From positions 1 through 64,000 of the forward strand of contig CALKIH010000051.1 in assembly GCA_937995335.1 (NCBI GenBank): a stretch of DNA of 64,000 nucleotides. Direction: 5' to 3'. Positions 16,644-26,362 of this stretch are shown piece by piece (position 1 is the stretch's first letter; each line of letters starts with the position of its first letter). Source of the DNA: UBA2357 sp002344625 (GTDB lineage Bacteria; Pseudomonadota; Gammaproteobacteria; Burkholderiales; Rhodocyclaceae). The translations under genes and the position numbers were made by a program. Below the pieces are notes generated by a model that made no database searches, was not told the origin of the DNA, and saw only the letters and a program-made list of their open reading frames with translations.

Positions 16644-19352
16644 TCAGGCCTGGGGGCCGCTGTCGAACTTGGGCAGCAGCGTGGTCGCCGGTGCGGCGGA
16701 TTGCACCGGGATCGCCGCGGCCGGTGCAGGCGCAAGTACGGCAGCTGGAGCCCGCTCAGGCATGTAAGCGGCGACCTGGCACAGAATGCTTGCGACGTAA
16801 GGAACGCACTGCAGTCCGAGAATGGCCACCCATAGATGGGCTTCCAGATCGGTTGCGCCGCGCAGCACCAGCAAGGCCACCGCACCCGATATCAGTGCGA
16901 ACAACATCAGGCCTTCCTCGCGGATCGGCCCGAAGAATGCGAGGGCACCTTTTGCCCGCCAGCCTTTCGGGGTGCGCACGAACTCGCCTTTGCGCTTGAA
17001 CAAGCCGGCAAACACGCCGCGTGCGATCGCGTGGGCGAGTCCGACCGAAAGAATCGATGCGCCCAGGATGTCGACCCAGGGGGCGTCCATGGTCTTGCGG
17101 TACAGGATCGGGCCCAGCGCAGCCTTGAAGATCATGAAACCGAGCACCGGTAGCGCGAGCGCTGCCACCGGCAGGCCGAACGATTTGGGTGCGAGCAGCA
17201 TGCCGATCGTCCAGGCGAGGCTGCCGAGGGCGAAAACCAGCTGCAGCGCATCGCCCAGCCAGGCGAACCAGCCGGTCAGGAAGTGGTAGCGCTGGGCGAG
17301 GTTGAGCTTGCTGGGCCCGAGCATGGCCGGCAGGTGCGCCTTGAGGATCTGCATGGCCCCGAAGGCCCAGCGGAAGCGCTGGGTCTTGATCGCGGCAAAG
17401 TCGGAAGGGGTCAGCCCCTTGCCCAGTACATGGTCGACGTAGCGGGTGTCGTAACCTTTCTCGATCAGGCGCAGCCCCAGTTCGGTATCTTCGCAGATGC
17501 ACCATTCCGACCAGCCGCCGACTTCTTCGAGCGAACGCCGCCGCACCAGCGTCATCGTTCCGTGCTGGATCAGGGCATTGCGCTCGTTGCGATGATGCAT
17601 GCCGATGCGGAAGAAACCGTCGAACTCCCAGTTGCACATGCGCCGGAACGGATGGGTTTCCCAGTCGCGATGCGCCTGCGGCGCCTGCACCACGGCGACG
17701 TCGGGTTTGTCGAAGTGCGGAATCAGCGACGACAGCCAGTCGGGCGACACCACGTAGTCGGCGTCGACCACCCCGACCACCTCGGCGCGCGGGTCGGTCT
17801 GGCGCAGTCCGAAATTGAGTGCGCCCGCCTTGAAACCCGGCCAGTTGTCGAGATGGTAGAAGCGAAAGCGCGGGCCGAGCTCGGCGCAGCGCGCTTCGAG
17901 CGGCTTCCATAGCGCTTCGTCCTTGGTGTTGTTGTCCAGCACCAGCACTTCGAAGTTGCTGTAATCCATCGCCGCGAGACTGTCGATGGTGGCGATCACC
18001 ATTTCGGGCGGCTCGTTGTAGCAGGCTAGGTGGACCGAGACGAAGGGTTGCGCGTCGGGCGCATGCGGTGGCAGCGGCTGGAAGCGGCGTTGCCAGGTGC
18101 GCTTGAACATCGCCTCGCCGAATTCGAACCCGTGTGACAGCAGCACCGCGATGGTCAAGGCCGTGGCGGTGATGAGCAGGGCGAGGCCCACCATGTCGCG
18201 CTGCGAGAGGTAGTAGTCGACCGGCACGCTCGCGCCGATCACGAGTGTCGCGGTACAGGCCTGGACCAGCGCAAGCAGCCACAGGCGCCCGATGATGCTC
18301 CACTCGCGCAGGAAGAAGGCGATCAGCAGCATCGGGATGAACGCGATTGCCGCCGCCGTCATGGCCTTCTTCTGCCAGTGGATGTCCTGGTAGACCAGGC
18401 CGTCGAGCGGGAACTTGGCGACACGGTCGGCGTTGAAGATGCCCCAATAGGCGCCGGCCCAGCCTTCCACCTCCATCTTCCAGGGCTGATCGATCGCTTC
18501 CATGATGTAGTAGTCGAGCTTGGGGGCACGCGGATGGGCCAGGAATTCGCGAATGAAACGCGCGGCGTTCTCGACCGACGCGACCGAGACCGTTTTCTCG
18601 TCGCCCAGGCTGGCTACCGACGGCCCGTTGCTGGGCCAGCCGATTTCACCGATCACGATCTTCTTGTTCGGAAAGGTCTTCGCCAACTCGTCGTAGCGCA
18701 TCAGCGCGTAGGTGACCGCCGACTCGACCGGCACGCCTTCGTGATAGGGCAGCAGATGCACGGTGATGAAATCGACATGCTTCGCCAGTTCGGGGTGTTT
18801 GAGCCAGACATGCCATGGCTCGGCGGTCGAGACCGGGGTCTTCTGGCGCCGGAGCGCCTTGCGCGCGGTGTCGAGGTGGGCCGCGAGTTCATCGACCTTG
18901 AGATCGCCGCGCAGCAGGACTTCGTTGCCGACGATCACTCTGTTGATGCTTTTGAGCTTGCGCGCCGCCTCGATGACACCGTCGACCTCGCGTTGATTGG
19001 CCGCCTGGTCGGCCGATATCCATGCCCCTGCGGTCACCTCGAGGTTGCGCGCCGACGCGAGCCCGACCACGGCCGGATTGTCGGTGCTGCCGTAGGTGCG
19101 GATGCGCTGCGAGGTGAGCGACAACAGATCGAGGTCGCCGGCGATTTCGGCCTCGCTGGGGAAGGTGCCCTTGACCGGGCTCTGGTCACGTTGAAAGCCG
19201 GAATAGGCGTAGCCGTGAATGCTGCCATCCGACCCGGCAAAGTCGGAGCCATGGTTGATTTGTTTCCAGATGCCGTACTGTCCCGCGGCGACGAGAAGCG
19301 CCAGCGATATCGCTACGATCAGTCTGAATACGAGGTTTGAAGCTGTTTTCAT
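16644..19352 (-). CDS. GH17-like domain fused to processive GT2 glucan synthase (NdvB-like)
   Basis: A 902-residue inner-membrane protein. A signal-anchor helix at 8-27 leads to a periplasmic GH17-like domain (about 45-330) with the two family glutamates in VGNEVLLRG (near 141) and VIGEIGWPSNG (near 234). Two or more membrane helices follow, then a cytoplasmic family 2 glycosyltransferase domain with DADYVVSPDW (near 527), CEDTELGLR (near 619) and QRFRWAFGAM (near 659). These are the D,D,D,QxxRW residues of processive synthases. A further membrane region closes the protein. The arrangement matches NdvB-type proteins that make beta-1,3-linked (cyclic) glucans; the exact linkage is inference. 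The start at 19352 has only a weak binding site. Confidence 0.85.
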   Translation of the reverse strand: MKTASNLVFRLIVAISLALLVAAGQYGIWKQINHGSDFAGSDGSIHGYAYSGFQRDQSPVKGTFPSEAEIAGDLDLLSLTSQRIRTYGSTDNPAVVGLASARNLEVTAGAWISADQAANQREVDGVIEAARKLKSINRVIVGNEVLLRGDLKVDELAAHLDTARKALRRQKTPVSTAEPWHVWLKHPELAKHVDFITVHLLPYHEGVPVESAVTYALMRYDELAKTFPNKKIVIGEIGWPSNGPSVASLGDEKTVSVASVENAARFIREFLAHPRAPKLDYYIMEAIDQPWKMEVEGWAGAYWGIFNADRVAKFPLDGLVYQDIHWQKKAMTAAAIAFIPMLLIAFFLREWSIIGRLWLLALVQACTATLVIGASVPVDYYLSQRDMVGLALLITATALTIAVLLSHGFEFGEAMFKRTWQRRFQPLPPHAPDAQPFVSVHLACYNEPPEMVIATIDSLAAMDYSNFEVLVLDNNTKDEALWKPLEARCAELGPRFRFYHLDNWPGFKAGALNFGLRQTDPRAEVVGVVDADYVVSPDWLSSLIPHFDKPDVAVVQAPQAHRDWETHPFRRMCNWEFDGFFRIGMHHRNERNALIQHGTMTLVRRRSLEEVGGWSEWCICEDTELGLRLIEKGYDTRYVDHVLGKGLTPSDFAAIKTQRFRWAFGAMQILKAHLPAMLGPSKLNLAQRYHFLTGWFAWLGDALQLVFALGSLAWTIGMLLAPKSFGLPVAALALPVLGFMIFKAALGPILYRKTMDAPWVDILGASILSVGLAHAIARGVFAGLFKRKGEFVRTPKGWRAKGALAFFGPIREEGLMLFALISGAVALLVLRGATDLEAHLWVAILGLQCVPYVASILCQVAAYMPERAPAAVLAPAPAAAIPVQSAAPATTLLPKFDSGPQA

Positions 19353-19572
19353 GGGGTGCCGGCGCTCTGCGATAATGGTCGAGTGCTTGAGGAGAGGGGG
19401 TCGTGACATGATGCCGTGCAACGGCAAGCGCAGAAGTCGCTTCCTTCGCTTTCGACGGGTTGTCCGGGGTTTGCCTCGAGCGCGGATTTTATGCTGATTT
19501 TCAGTGTGTTAGCGCGCAAAATTTGAAACTGTTGTTGACGGTTTTCGTGGCACTGATTTACAAAGGAAAACT

Positions 19573-20022
19573 TTGAGAATTCGAAATATTTTGTCGAAAT
19601 GGTGTGGCGCGCCGCGCGGTTTGGCGGTGTTGTCACTGCTGGTCCTGGCGTTCGCCCTGGTAGCACGTTACGGTTTGATGGAGTCGGGATGGCTGCCCGC
19701 CGAGTGCGGCGGCTCGCTGGCCGAGGGCGTGCAAGGCTGGTGCGCTGCAAAATGGGCGCTGATCCAGTCGTTTCTGCATCAGCGCCTGGGGTGGGTGAGC
19801 CTCGTGGCCGGGGTGCTGGCCTTCGCGGTGCGCAGCAAAGGGTTGGCGCTGGTCGGCTGGTTTACCGGTATCGCCGGCCTAGTGCTGTATAGCTTCGACT
19901 ATGCCGCGGTCGGGGCGATGCTGTCACTGCTGGTGCTGGCACGGCGTTTTGTGCAGGAAGGAGGCCGCGAGCAGCAATCCGGCCGCGAGCCAGGCGACGG
20001 CCTGGGGGTTGAGCGGCTCTGA
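19573..20022 (+). CDS. Small hydrophobic membrane protein (hypothetical)
   Basis: A 149-residue protein starting at a TTG preceded by AAAGGAAAA at ideal distance. It has about three hydrophobic segments (GLAVLSLLVLAFALVARYG, WVSLVAGVLAFAV, and LVGWFTGIAGLVLYSF leading into GAMLSLLVLA) and a polar C-terminal tail. It sits between the two GH17-like genes, divergent from the synthase and convergent with the next. Its last 99 bases overlap the 3' end of that gene, with both frames apparently coding. Function unknown; the position suggests a part in the same polysaccharide pathway. Confidence 0.65.
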   Translation: MRIRNILSKWCGAPRGLAVLSLLVLAFALVARYGLMESGWLPAECGGSLAEGVQGWCAAKWALIQSFLHQRLGWVSLVAGVLAFAVRSKGLALVGWFTGIAGLVLYSFDYAAVGAMLSLLVLARRFVQEGGREQQSGREPGDGLGVERL

Positions 20023-21543
20023 GATCCAGCGCCCGATCACGCCGATGGCGATGACCCAGGCGCAGACCCGCTCCTCGACTCCGGTGCGCACCGGCTCCAG
20101 CCATTGCAGCGGCGCGAGGCACAGCGCCGGCACCAGATAGAGCAGGGTGGGAAAGTCACGATAGCGTGGGTCCATGACCAGCAGCAGGGCGGCGACCGCG
20201 GCGGCGAACAGCACCAGCCCGCGGGCGAGCGACAGCAAGGTTGTGGTGTCGGTGAGCGCGGCTGGATGGGCACGCAGGCGTTGCCAGGCATCGGCCGCGG
20301 AGCCGAACCTGCCGGACGGCCCGACAGCGACCAGCACCGGGATCCCGAGGCCGATCAGCGCGAGCGCCCCGAGCAGTATCCATTCGAACGGGTCTCGGTA
20401 GGCGAGCACGGCATGCTCCCATTGCAGTATCGAGACCGTGCCCAAGGTCAGCCCCATCGACAGCAGCGCGCCGACCCTCGCGAAGGTGGTCCGCGGTGGG
20501 CGGCGCAGCGTGCCCAGGACGAGCATCAGTGTCGCGCCGGCGAGCGCGGCAAGCGCCACCGGTACAGCGCTTTCGCGTTCGCGCACCGGGCCGGAAAGTG
20601 GAAATTTCGGTGCCAGCTCGGTGTCGAGGATGCCCCAGAAGCCGCCGACCGTGCCTTCGAGCCGGCGCTTCCAGGGTTGGTCTACGGCCTCGATCAGGTT
20701 GTAGGCCCATCCTTCCTGGTGAGCCTGATGTACGAATTCGCGGATGTAGCGTGCCTGGCCGACGCGCGACGGTTGAGAGGCCTCGCGCTGCCGGCCGGCA
20801 CTGGGCCAGCCGGTTTCGCCGATCAGCACCGGTTTGTCGAAAGTCTCGCGGACCTCTCGAACCGTATCGACGACATGTTCGAGCGCCGCGTCGACGCCTA
20901 CCGGGTCGTTTTCCCAGAATGGCAGGATGTGCACCGTCACGGTGTCGACCGCGTCCGCCAGTTCGGCATTCTCGATCCAGAATTCCCATACATCGGCATA
21001 GGTGACCGGCACGTCGGTGCTGGCCTGCGCATGGCGAATCAATGCTTCCATCTGGGCCATCGAGCGCTCGCGGCGCAGCAGCACCTCGTTGCCGACGATC
21101 AACAGGCTCACCACGTCGCGGTTGGCGTTCGCAAGCGCCAGCGCATGTTCGAGTTCCTTGCGGTTGTGCTCCGGGTTGGCGCTGATCCAGGCGCCCAGCA
21201 ACACCTTGAGCCCCAGCTCGCGGGCGACCGTCGGCACCTGATCGAGGCCCTGATCCACCGAGTACAGCCTCACGCACTCGGTGATGCGCGCCAACTCCGC
21301 GAGGTCGGTACGAATCTGCTCGATACCGATTTTCAGATCGGGGTCGAACGGCGTCTGGCCCGGCAGGCGGTAGGGGGCGTAGGAAACGCATTTGAGCCGT
21401 TCGCCGTCGGCCAGGTGCAGATCGTGCATTGCAACCGGACGGGTTTCGGCCAGTACCCACGCGAACAGACCGATGAGCGCAAGGAGGTGCACGACGATCA
21501 GTGCGCGCCAGGGGGTCGCAACGGCAGGAATCGGATTCGACAT
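19924..21543 (-). CDS. Membrane protein with GH17-like glucan-active domain
   Basis: A 539-residue protein. The start at 21543 has GGAAAA upstream. A signal-anchor helix (13-33) is followed by a GH17-like domain (about 45-310) with the paired glutamates in IVGNEVLLRR (near 151) and LIGETGWPSAG (near 241). About eight predicted membrane helices make up the C-terminal 220 residues. It is clearly a paralogue of the N-terminal half of the neighbouring synthase but has a different membrane domain and no GT2 module. Likely role: trimming, branching or cyclising the glucan made next door. This is an inference. Confidence 0.8.
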   Translation of the reverse strand: MSNPIPAVATPWRALIVVHLLALIGLFAWVLAETRPVAMHDLHLADGERLKCVSYAPYRLPGQTPFDPDLKIGIEQIRTDLAELARITECVRLYSVDQGLDQVPTVARELGLKVLLGAWISANPEHNRKELEHALALANANRDVVSLLIVGNEVLLRRERSMAQMEALIRHAQASTDVPVTYADVWEFWIENAELADAVDTVTVHILPFWENDPVGVDAALEHVVDTVREVRETFDKPVLIGETGWPSAGRQREASQPSRVGQARYIREFVHQAHQEGWAYNLIEAVDQPWKRRLEGTVGGFWGILDTELAPKFPLSGPVRERESAVPVALAALAGATLMLVLGTLRRPPRTTFARVGALLSMGLTLGTVSILQWEHAVLAYRDPFEWILLGALALIGLGIPVLVAVGPSGRFGSAADAWQRLRAHPAALTDTTTLLSLARGLVLFAAAVAALLLVMDPRYRDFPTLLYLVPALCLAPLQWLEPVRTGVEERVCAWVIAIGVIGRWISEPLNPQAVAWLAAGLLLAASFLHKTPCQHQQ

Positions 21544-21735
21544 GTTTTCCGCGGTGGGTTCGGCACAAGGCGGCCGCGCGCCGATTCTAGCCGCTATTGC
21601 GCGGGTGCCGCACCAAGCCGATGCCGCCCGTTGCAAAATCGATCCACCACGCTGTGCGGGGCCGGCTGGAACCGCGCATCAGCGCGCGTGTCGCGCGCTG
21701 CCGGGGCAGGCGGATGCGCCGCCGCCGGCAGCGGG

Positions 21736-24642
21736 TCAGGCCGCGTAGTCTTCGGCGGGGACGCAACTGCAGAACAGGTTGCGGTCGCCGAATACGTCGT
21801 CGATGCGGTTGACGCTGGGCCAGAACTTGTTATCTGCCACCCATGGCAACGGGAACACGGCTTGCTCGCGGCTGTAGGTGTGGTTCCATTCTCCGACCAG
21901 GTCGGCCTGGGTGTGCGGGGCATTGACCAGCGGATTGTCGTCGCCGGGCAGCGCACCGGTCTCGACCGCGCGGATCTCGTCGCGAATCGCGATCATCGCG
22001 TCGATGAAGCGGTTCAGCTCGGCCAGGTTCTCGGACTCGGTCGGTTCGACCATGATCGTTCCGGCCACCGGGAACGACATCGTCGGCGCATGAAAGCCGT
22101 AGTCCATGAGCCGCTTGGCGATATCGACCTCGGACAGACCGGTTGCCGCCTTGATCGGCCGGATGTCGAGGATGCACTCGTGCGCCACCCGCCCTTGGGT
22201 ACCGCTGTACAACACCGGGTAGTGCTCGGCGAGGCGGTTGGCGACATAGTTCGCGTTGAGGATCGCGAGCTCGGTCGCGCGTTTCAGCCCTTCGCCGCCC
22301 ATCATCGCGATGTACATCCACGAGATCGGCAGGATGCTGGCCGACCCGAAAGGCGCCGCCGAGACTGCGCCCTGGCCCTTGTTCGGGCGCGAGGCGTCGC
22401 CGGTCGGCGCGACGACATGGTCGGCCATGAACGGGGCGAGATGGGCTTTGACGCCGATCGGCCCCATGCCCGGACCACCGCCACCGTGCGGAATGCAGAA
22501 GGTCTTGTGCAGGTTCATGTGCGAGACGTCGGCGCCGATCGCGGCGGGCGAGGTCAGGCCGACCTGCGCATTGAGATTGGCGCCGTCCATATAGACCTGG
22601 CCGCCGTGTTCGTGCACGGTCGCGCAGATTTCGCGGATGTTCTCTTCGAACACGCCGTGGGTGGAGGGGTAGGTGATCATCAGCGCCGCCAGCCGTTCGC
22701 CATATTGCGCAGCCTTGGCGCCGAGGTCGGCAAGGTCCACGTTGCCGTTGTCGTCGCATGCCACGACGACCACCTGCATGCCACACATCTGGGCGGTGGC
22801 CGGATTGGTGCCGTGGGCCGATTTGGGGATCAGGCAGACGTCGCGATGCCGTTCGCCACGGCTGGCGTGGTAGCGCGCGATTGCGGCCAGCCCCGCATAT
22901 TCCCCCTGCGCGCCCGAGTTGGGCTGCATCGAGATGGCATCGAAGCCGGTGATCGCCTTGAGGTAGTCGCTCAGGCTCGCGATCAGCTCGACATAACCGC
23001 GCGCCTGGGCGCGCGGCGCGAACGGATGCATGTTCGCGAATTCCGGCCATGAGATCGGAATCATCTCGCTGGTCGCATTGAGCTTCATGGTGCAGCTGCC
23101 GAGCGAGATCATCGAGTGGTCGAGCGCGAGATCCCGGTTCTGCAGCTTCTTGAGATAGCGCAGCATCGCATGCTCGGTATGGTGGGTATTGAATACCGGG
23201 TGCGCCAGGATCGCATCGTCGCGCAACAGGTGCTGCGGCAGGTGGCCTGTGCTCGCGGCGACCGCATGGTCGAGCGCGGCGATGTCGGCACCGGCGCCGA
23301 ACAGGCGCAGGATCGCCGCAACGTCTTCGCGGGTGGTGGTTTCGTCGACCGACAGGCCGAGCACCGTGTCGGAGACCTGGCGCAGGTTGAACCCGGCGCC
23401 GTCGGCCGCGGCCAGAATGGCGGGGGCGCGCGTGCCCACGTCGATCTGCAGCGTATCGAAGAACGTGTCATGGCCGAGCGTGAAGCCGATCTGGCTCAGT
23501 CCGCGATGCAGGATCGCGGCCAGCCGATGGATGCGCAGCGCGATGGTGCGCAGGCCGTGCGGGCCGTGATACACCGCGTAGAAACCGGCCATGTTGGCGA
23601 GCAGTACCTGCGAAGTGCAGATGTTCGAATTGGCCTTCTCGCGCCGGATGTGCTGTTCGCGGGTCTGCAGCGCCATGCGCAGCGCGGTCTTGCCGCGGGC
23701 GTCCTTCGAAACCCCGATGATCCGCCCTGGCATCGCGCGTGCATTGCTCTCGCGGGTCGCGAAGAATGCCGCGTGCGGACCGCCGAAACCCATCGGCACG
23801 CCAAAACGCTGGGCCGATCCCAGTGCGATGTCCGCGCCCATCGCGCCGGGTGATTTCAGCAGCACCAGCGCCATCAGGTCGGACGCGACGGCGACCACCG
23901 CGCCGGCGGCCTTCAGCGACGCGATCGTGGCGCCGAGGTCCACGACCTCGCCATGTTCGTTCGGATACTGCAGCAGGGCGCCGAACACATCATGTTCGGC
24001 CGCGCGCGTCGCCGGACCGAAGAGCAGTTCGAACCCGAAGAAACCCGCACGTGTCCTGAGCACGTCGATGGTCTGCGGGAAGGCGGCTTCATCGACGAAA
24101 AAGCGCATCGATTTCGATTTGCTGACCCGCTTCGCCATCGCCATCGCCTCGGCGGCGGCGGTCGCTTCGTCGAGCAGCGAGGCGTTGGCGAGTTCGAGCC
24201 CGGTGAGGTCGATCACCATCTGCTGGTAGTTCAGCAGCGCCTCGAGCCGCCCTTGCGCGATCTCGGCCTGGTAGGGGGTGTAGGCGGTATACCAGCCGGG
24301 GTTTTCGAGCACGTTGCGAAGAATCACCGCCGGCGTATGAGTGCCGTAGTAGCCCATCCCGATCAGCGATTTGCGCAGGATGTTGTGCTTTGCGATGGCG
24401 CGCAGGCGTTCGAGCGCCTCGTGTTCGGGGCGGGCGGCGTCGAGCGCGAGCGGCGCGGGCAGGCGGATTCCGTTCGGCAGCGTCTGCGCGATCAACTGAT
24501 CGAGCGAGGCCGCACCGATTGCACCCAGCATGATTTCGACTTCACGCTCGTCAGGTCCGATATGGCGCTCGATGAAGTCGTCGCGTTGTTCGAGCGCCGC
24601 GAGCGGCGCGGCCAGGGGTTCGTTCGGGCTGTGAGTAGGCAT
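21736..24642 (-). CDS. gcvP: Glycine dehydrogenase (decarboxylating), P protein
   Basis: A 968-residue pyridoxal-phosphate enzyme that decarboxylates glycine and passes the methylamine to the lipoyl arm of GcvH. The start at 24642 gives MPTHSPNEPLAAP with a family-typical FIERHIGPDEREVE soon after. The C-terminal half carries the PLP lysine in NLHKTFCIPHGGGGPG (near residue 712) and the preceding DGANLNAQVG loop. Length is normal for the single-chain form. Third gene of gcvT-gcvH-gcvP; a strong hairpin lies between gcvH and gcvP. Confidence 0.97.
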   Translation of the reverse strand: MPTHSPNEPLAAPLAALEQRDDFIERHIGPDEREVEIMLGAIGAASLDQLIAQTLPNGIRLPAPLALDAARPEHEALERLRAIAKHNILRKSLIGMGYYGTHTPAVILRNVLENPGWYTAYTPYQAEIAQGRLEALLNYQQMVIDLTGLELANASLLDEATAAAEAMAMAKRVSKSKSMRFFVDEAAFPQTIDVLRTRAGFFGFELLFGPATRAAEHDVFGALLQYPNEHGEVVDLGATIASLKAAGAVVAVASDLMALVLLKSPGAMGADIALGSAQRFGVPMGFGGPHAAFFATRESNARAMPGRIIGVSKDARGKTALRMALQTREQHIRREKANSNICTSQVLLANMAGFYAVYHGPHGLRTIALRIHRLAAILHRGLSQIGFTLGHDTFFDTLQIDVGTRAPAILAAADGAGFNLRQVSDTVLGLSVDETTTREDVAAILRLFGAGADIAALDHAVAASTGHLPQHLLRDDAILAHPVFNTHHTEHAMLRYLKKLQNRDLALDHSMISLGSCTMKLNATSEMIPISWPEFANMHPFAPRAQARGYVELIASLSDYLKAITGFDAISMQPNSGAQGEYAGLAAIARYHASRGERHRDVCLIPKSAHGTNPATAQMCGMQVVVVACDDNGNVDLADLGAKAAQYGERLAALMITYPSTHGVFEENIREICATVHEHGGQVYMDGANLNAQVGLTSPAAIGADVSHMNLHKTFCIPHGGGGPGMGPIGVKAHLAPFMADHVVAPTGDASRPNKGQGAVSAAPFGSASILPISWMYIAMMGGEGLKRATELAILNANYVANRLAEHYPVLYSGTQGRVAHECILDIRPIKAATGLSEVDIAKRLMDYGFHAPTMSFPVAGTIMVEPTESENLAELNRFIDAMIAIRDEIRAVETGALPGDDNPLVNAPHTQADLVGEWNHTYSREQAVFPLPWVADNKFWPSVNRIDDVFGDRNLFCSCVPAEDYAA

Positions 24643-24697
24643 CGGGGTACACCGTCGTTTTTTGAGTTCGGCGCGGCAGCAGGGCGGCGCGGTGGCG

Positions 24698-24719
24698 CCC
24701 GGGCGCCGGAGCGCCCGGG
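24698..24719 (-). other. Strong intercistronic hairpin between gcvH and gcvP
   Basis: Nine-base perfect arms (CCCGGGCGC and complement) around a four-base loop, 15 bases after gcvH. There is no U-run, so it is more likely to affect mRNA stability or relative expression than to terminate. Confidence 0.5.
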
Positions 24720-24733
24720 ATGGGGCCGGCGGG

Positions 24734-25117
24734 TCAGGTGTTGGCGACCAGCGCCTCGTACGCGGCTGCGTCGATGACCTTGCCCAGGCCGGCGTCGTCG
24801 GGGCGGATCCGGAACAGCCAGTTGGCGTAGGCGTCGGCATTGATCGACTCCGGTGCGTCGACCGCGGCCTGGTTCGACTCGATCACTTCACCGGCAACCG
24901 GTGCGTAGATGTCCGAGGCGGCCTTGACCGATTCGATGACGGCGATCGCCTCGCCGGCCTCGACCCGGCGGCCGGCATCGGGCAGCTCGAGAAACACCAC
25001 GTCGCCAAGGGCTTCCTGGGCGTGGTCGGTCACGCCGATCGTGAGGGTGCCGTCGGTTTCGACGCGGATCCATTCATGGGACGCGGTGTACTTGAGTTCG
25101 GCGGGAGTAGTGGCCAT
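24734..25117 (-). CDS. gcvH: Glycine cleavage system H protein
   Basis: A 127-residue lipoyl carrier protein that shuttles intermediates between GcvP, GcvT and the L protein. The lipoylated lysine is Lys65 in VIESVKAASD. The N-terminus (LKYTASHEWIRVETDG) and the GDVVFLELPDAG segment are family hallmarks. It lies between gcvT and gcvP and shares their glycine-responsive leader. Confidence 0.97.
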   Translation of the reverse strand: MATTPAELKYTASHEWIRVETDGTLTIGVTDHAQEALGDVVFLELPDAGRRVEAGEAIAVIESVKAASDIYAPVAGEVIESNQAAVDAPESINADAYANWLFRIRPDDAGLGKVIDAAAYEALVANT

Positions 25118-25174
25118 GCTGTGCTCCAGGAGATCAATCGGTTCAGGGATGCTGGAAGACCGGACGGGGGCCGG

Positions 25175-26275
25175 TCAGATCAAGGGTTTGCCGTGACGAA
25201 CGAACGGCAGTTTGACGGTACGTGCAGCGACGAGTTTGCCGCGAATATCGACCTCGACGGCCTCGCCGGGCATGGCCTGGGCGGGAAGGCGGGCGAATGC
25301 GATCGAGCGTTCCAGGCTTGGCGAAAAGCTGCCGCTGGTGGTTTCGCCGTCGCCATGTGACGTGACCACTTTCATGTGGGCGCGCAGCACGCCCTTGCCC
25401 TCGAGGACCAGGCCGAGCAGCTTGCGCCGGTCGGTTTGGGCCGCCAGCGCGGTCTTGCCGACGAAGTCGCGGTTCCCGTCCTTGAGATCGATGGTCCAGG
25501 CCAGGCCGGCGTCGAGGGGCGAAGTGTCTTCGTCCATGTCCTGCCCGTACAGATTCATGCCCGCCTCGAGGCGCAGGGTGTCGCGCGCGCCGAGGCCGCA
25601 GGGTTTCACGCCCGCGGCGGTCAGGGCTTCCCAGGCCGCACCCGCTCGGCTGGCGGGCAGTGCGATCTCGAGGCCGTCTTCGCCGGTGTAGCCGGTATGG
25701 GCAACCAGCAGTTCGCCGATCCGCGCAGCCTGGAACACTCCGGGCAACGCGTGCGCGGCGCCGATCTCGGGGATCGCCCGTGCGGCCTTGTCGATCGCGT
25801 TGGGGCCTTGTACCGCGATCATGGCGAGGTCGCGCCGTGGCACCAGGCTCAGGTTGGCGCCGGTGCGCGCGATGTTGTTGCGCATCCAGGCGATGTCGTT
25901 GTCGGCGGTTCCCGCATTGACCACCAGACGGTAATCGGCATCGGAAAAGCGATAGACGATGAGGTCGTCGATCACACCGCCGCGTTCGTTCAGCATGCAG
26001 CTGTAGAGCGCCTTGCCGGGTTCGCGCAGCTTGGCGACATCGTTGGCGAGCAGGCCGCGCAGAAATGCCGTCGCGCCCGCGCCCGAGAGGTCGACCGACA
26101 ACATGTGCGAGACATCGAACATGCCCGCATCGCGGCGCACGGCATGATGTTCCTCTATCTGCGAGCCGTAGTTGACCGGCATTTCCCAGCCGGCGAAATC
26201 GACCAGGCGCGCGCCGGCGGCGACGTGATTGGGGTAGAGGGGGGTGCGCAGGGCGGGCTGGGTGGTTGCGGTCAT
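25175..26275 (-). CDS. gcvT: Glycine cleavage system aminomethyltransferase, T protein
   Basis: A 366-residue tetrahydrofolate-dependent enzyme releasing ammonia and methylene-THF from the H-protein-bound intermediate. The start at 26275 has GGAG at good distance and gives MTATTQPALRTPLYPNHVA. Family motifs: DFAGWEMPVNYGSQIEEH, FDVSHM and YTGEDGLEIALP. First gene after the glycine riboswitch; its ATG is about 48 bases past the terminator U-run. Confidence 0.97.
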   Translation of the reverse strand: MTATTQPALRTPLYPNHVAAGARLVDFAGWEMPVNYGSQIEEHHAVRRDAGMFDVSHMLSVDLSGAGATAFLRGLLANDVAKLREPGKALYSCMLNERGGVIDDLIVYRFSDADYRLVVNAGTADNDIAWMRNNIARTGANLSLVPRRDLAMIAVQGPNAIDKAARAIPEIGAAHALPGVFQAARIGELLVAHTGYTGEDGLEIALPASRAGAAWEALTAAGVKPCGLGARDTLRLEAGMNLYGQDMDEDTSPLDAGLAWTIDLKDGNRDFVGKTALAAQTDRRKLLGLVLEGKGVLRAHMKVVTSHGDGETTSGSFSPSLERSIAFARLPAQAMPGEAVEVDIRGKLVAARTVKLPFVRHGKPLI

Positions 26276-26323
26276 CGGTTTCTCCGGTAGGCGGACAACA
26301 TTCGGGCGATCGTCACGGGCAAC

Positions 26324-26362
26324 AAAAAGGGGCAAGCCCGGCCCAGAAGCCGGGATTGCCCC
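26324..26362 (-). terminator. Intrinsic terminator of the glycine riboswitch
   Basis: On the minus strand, GGGGCAA-CCCGGC pairs with GCCGGG-TTGCCCC (one mismatch) and is followed by TTTTT. It comes directly after the second aptamer and before gcvT, consistent with glycine-dependent antitermination. Confidence 0.9.
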
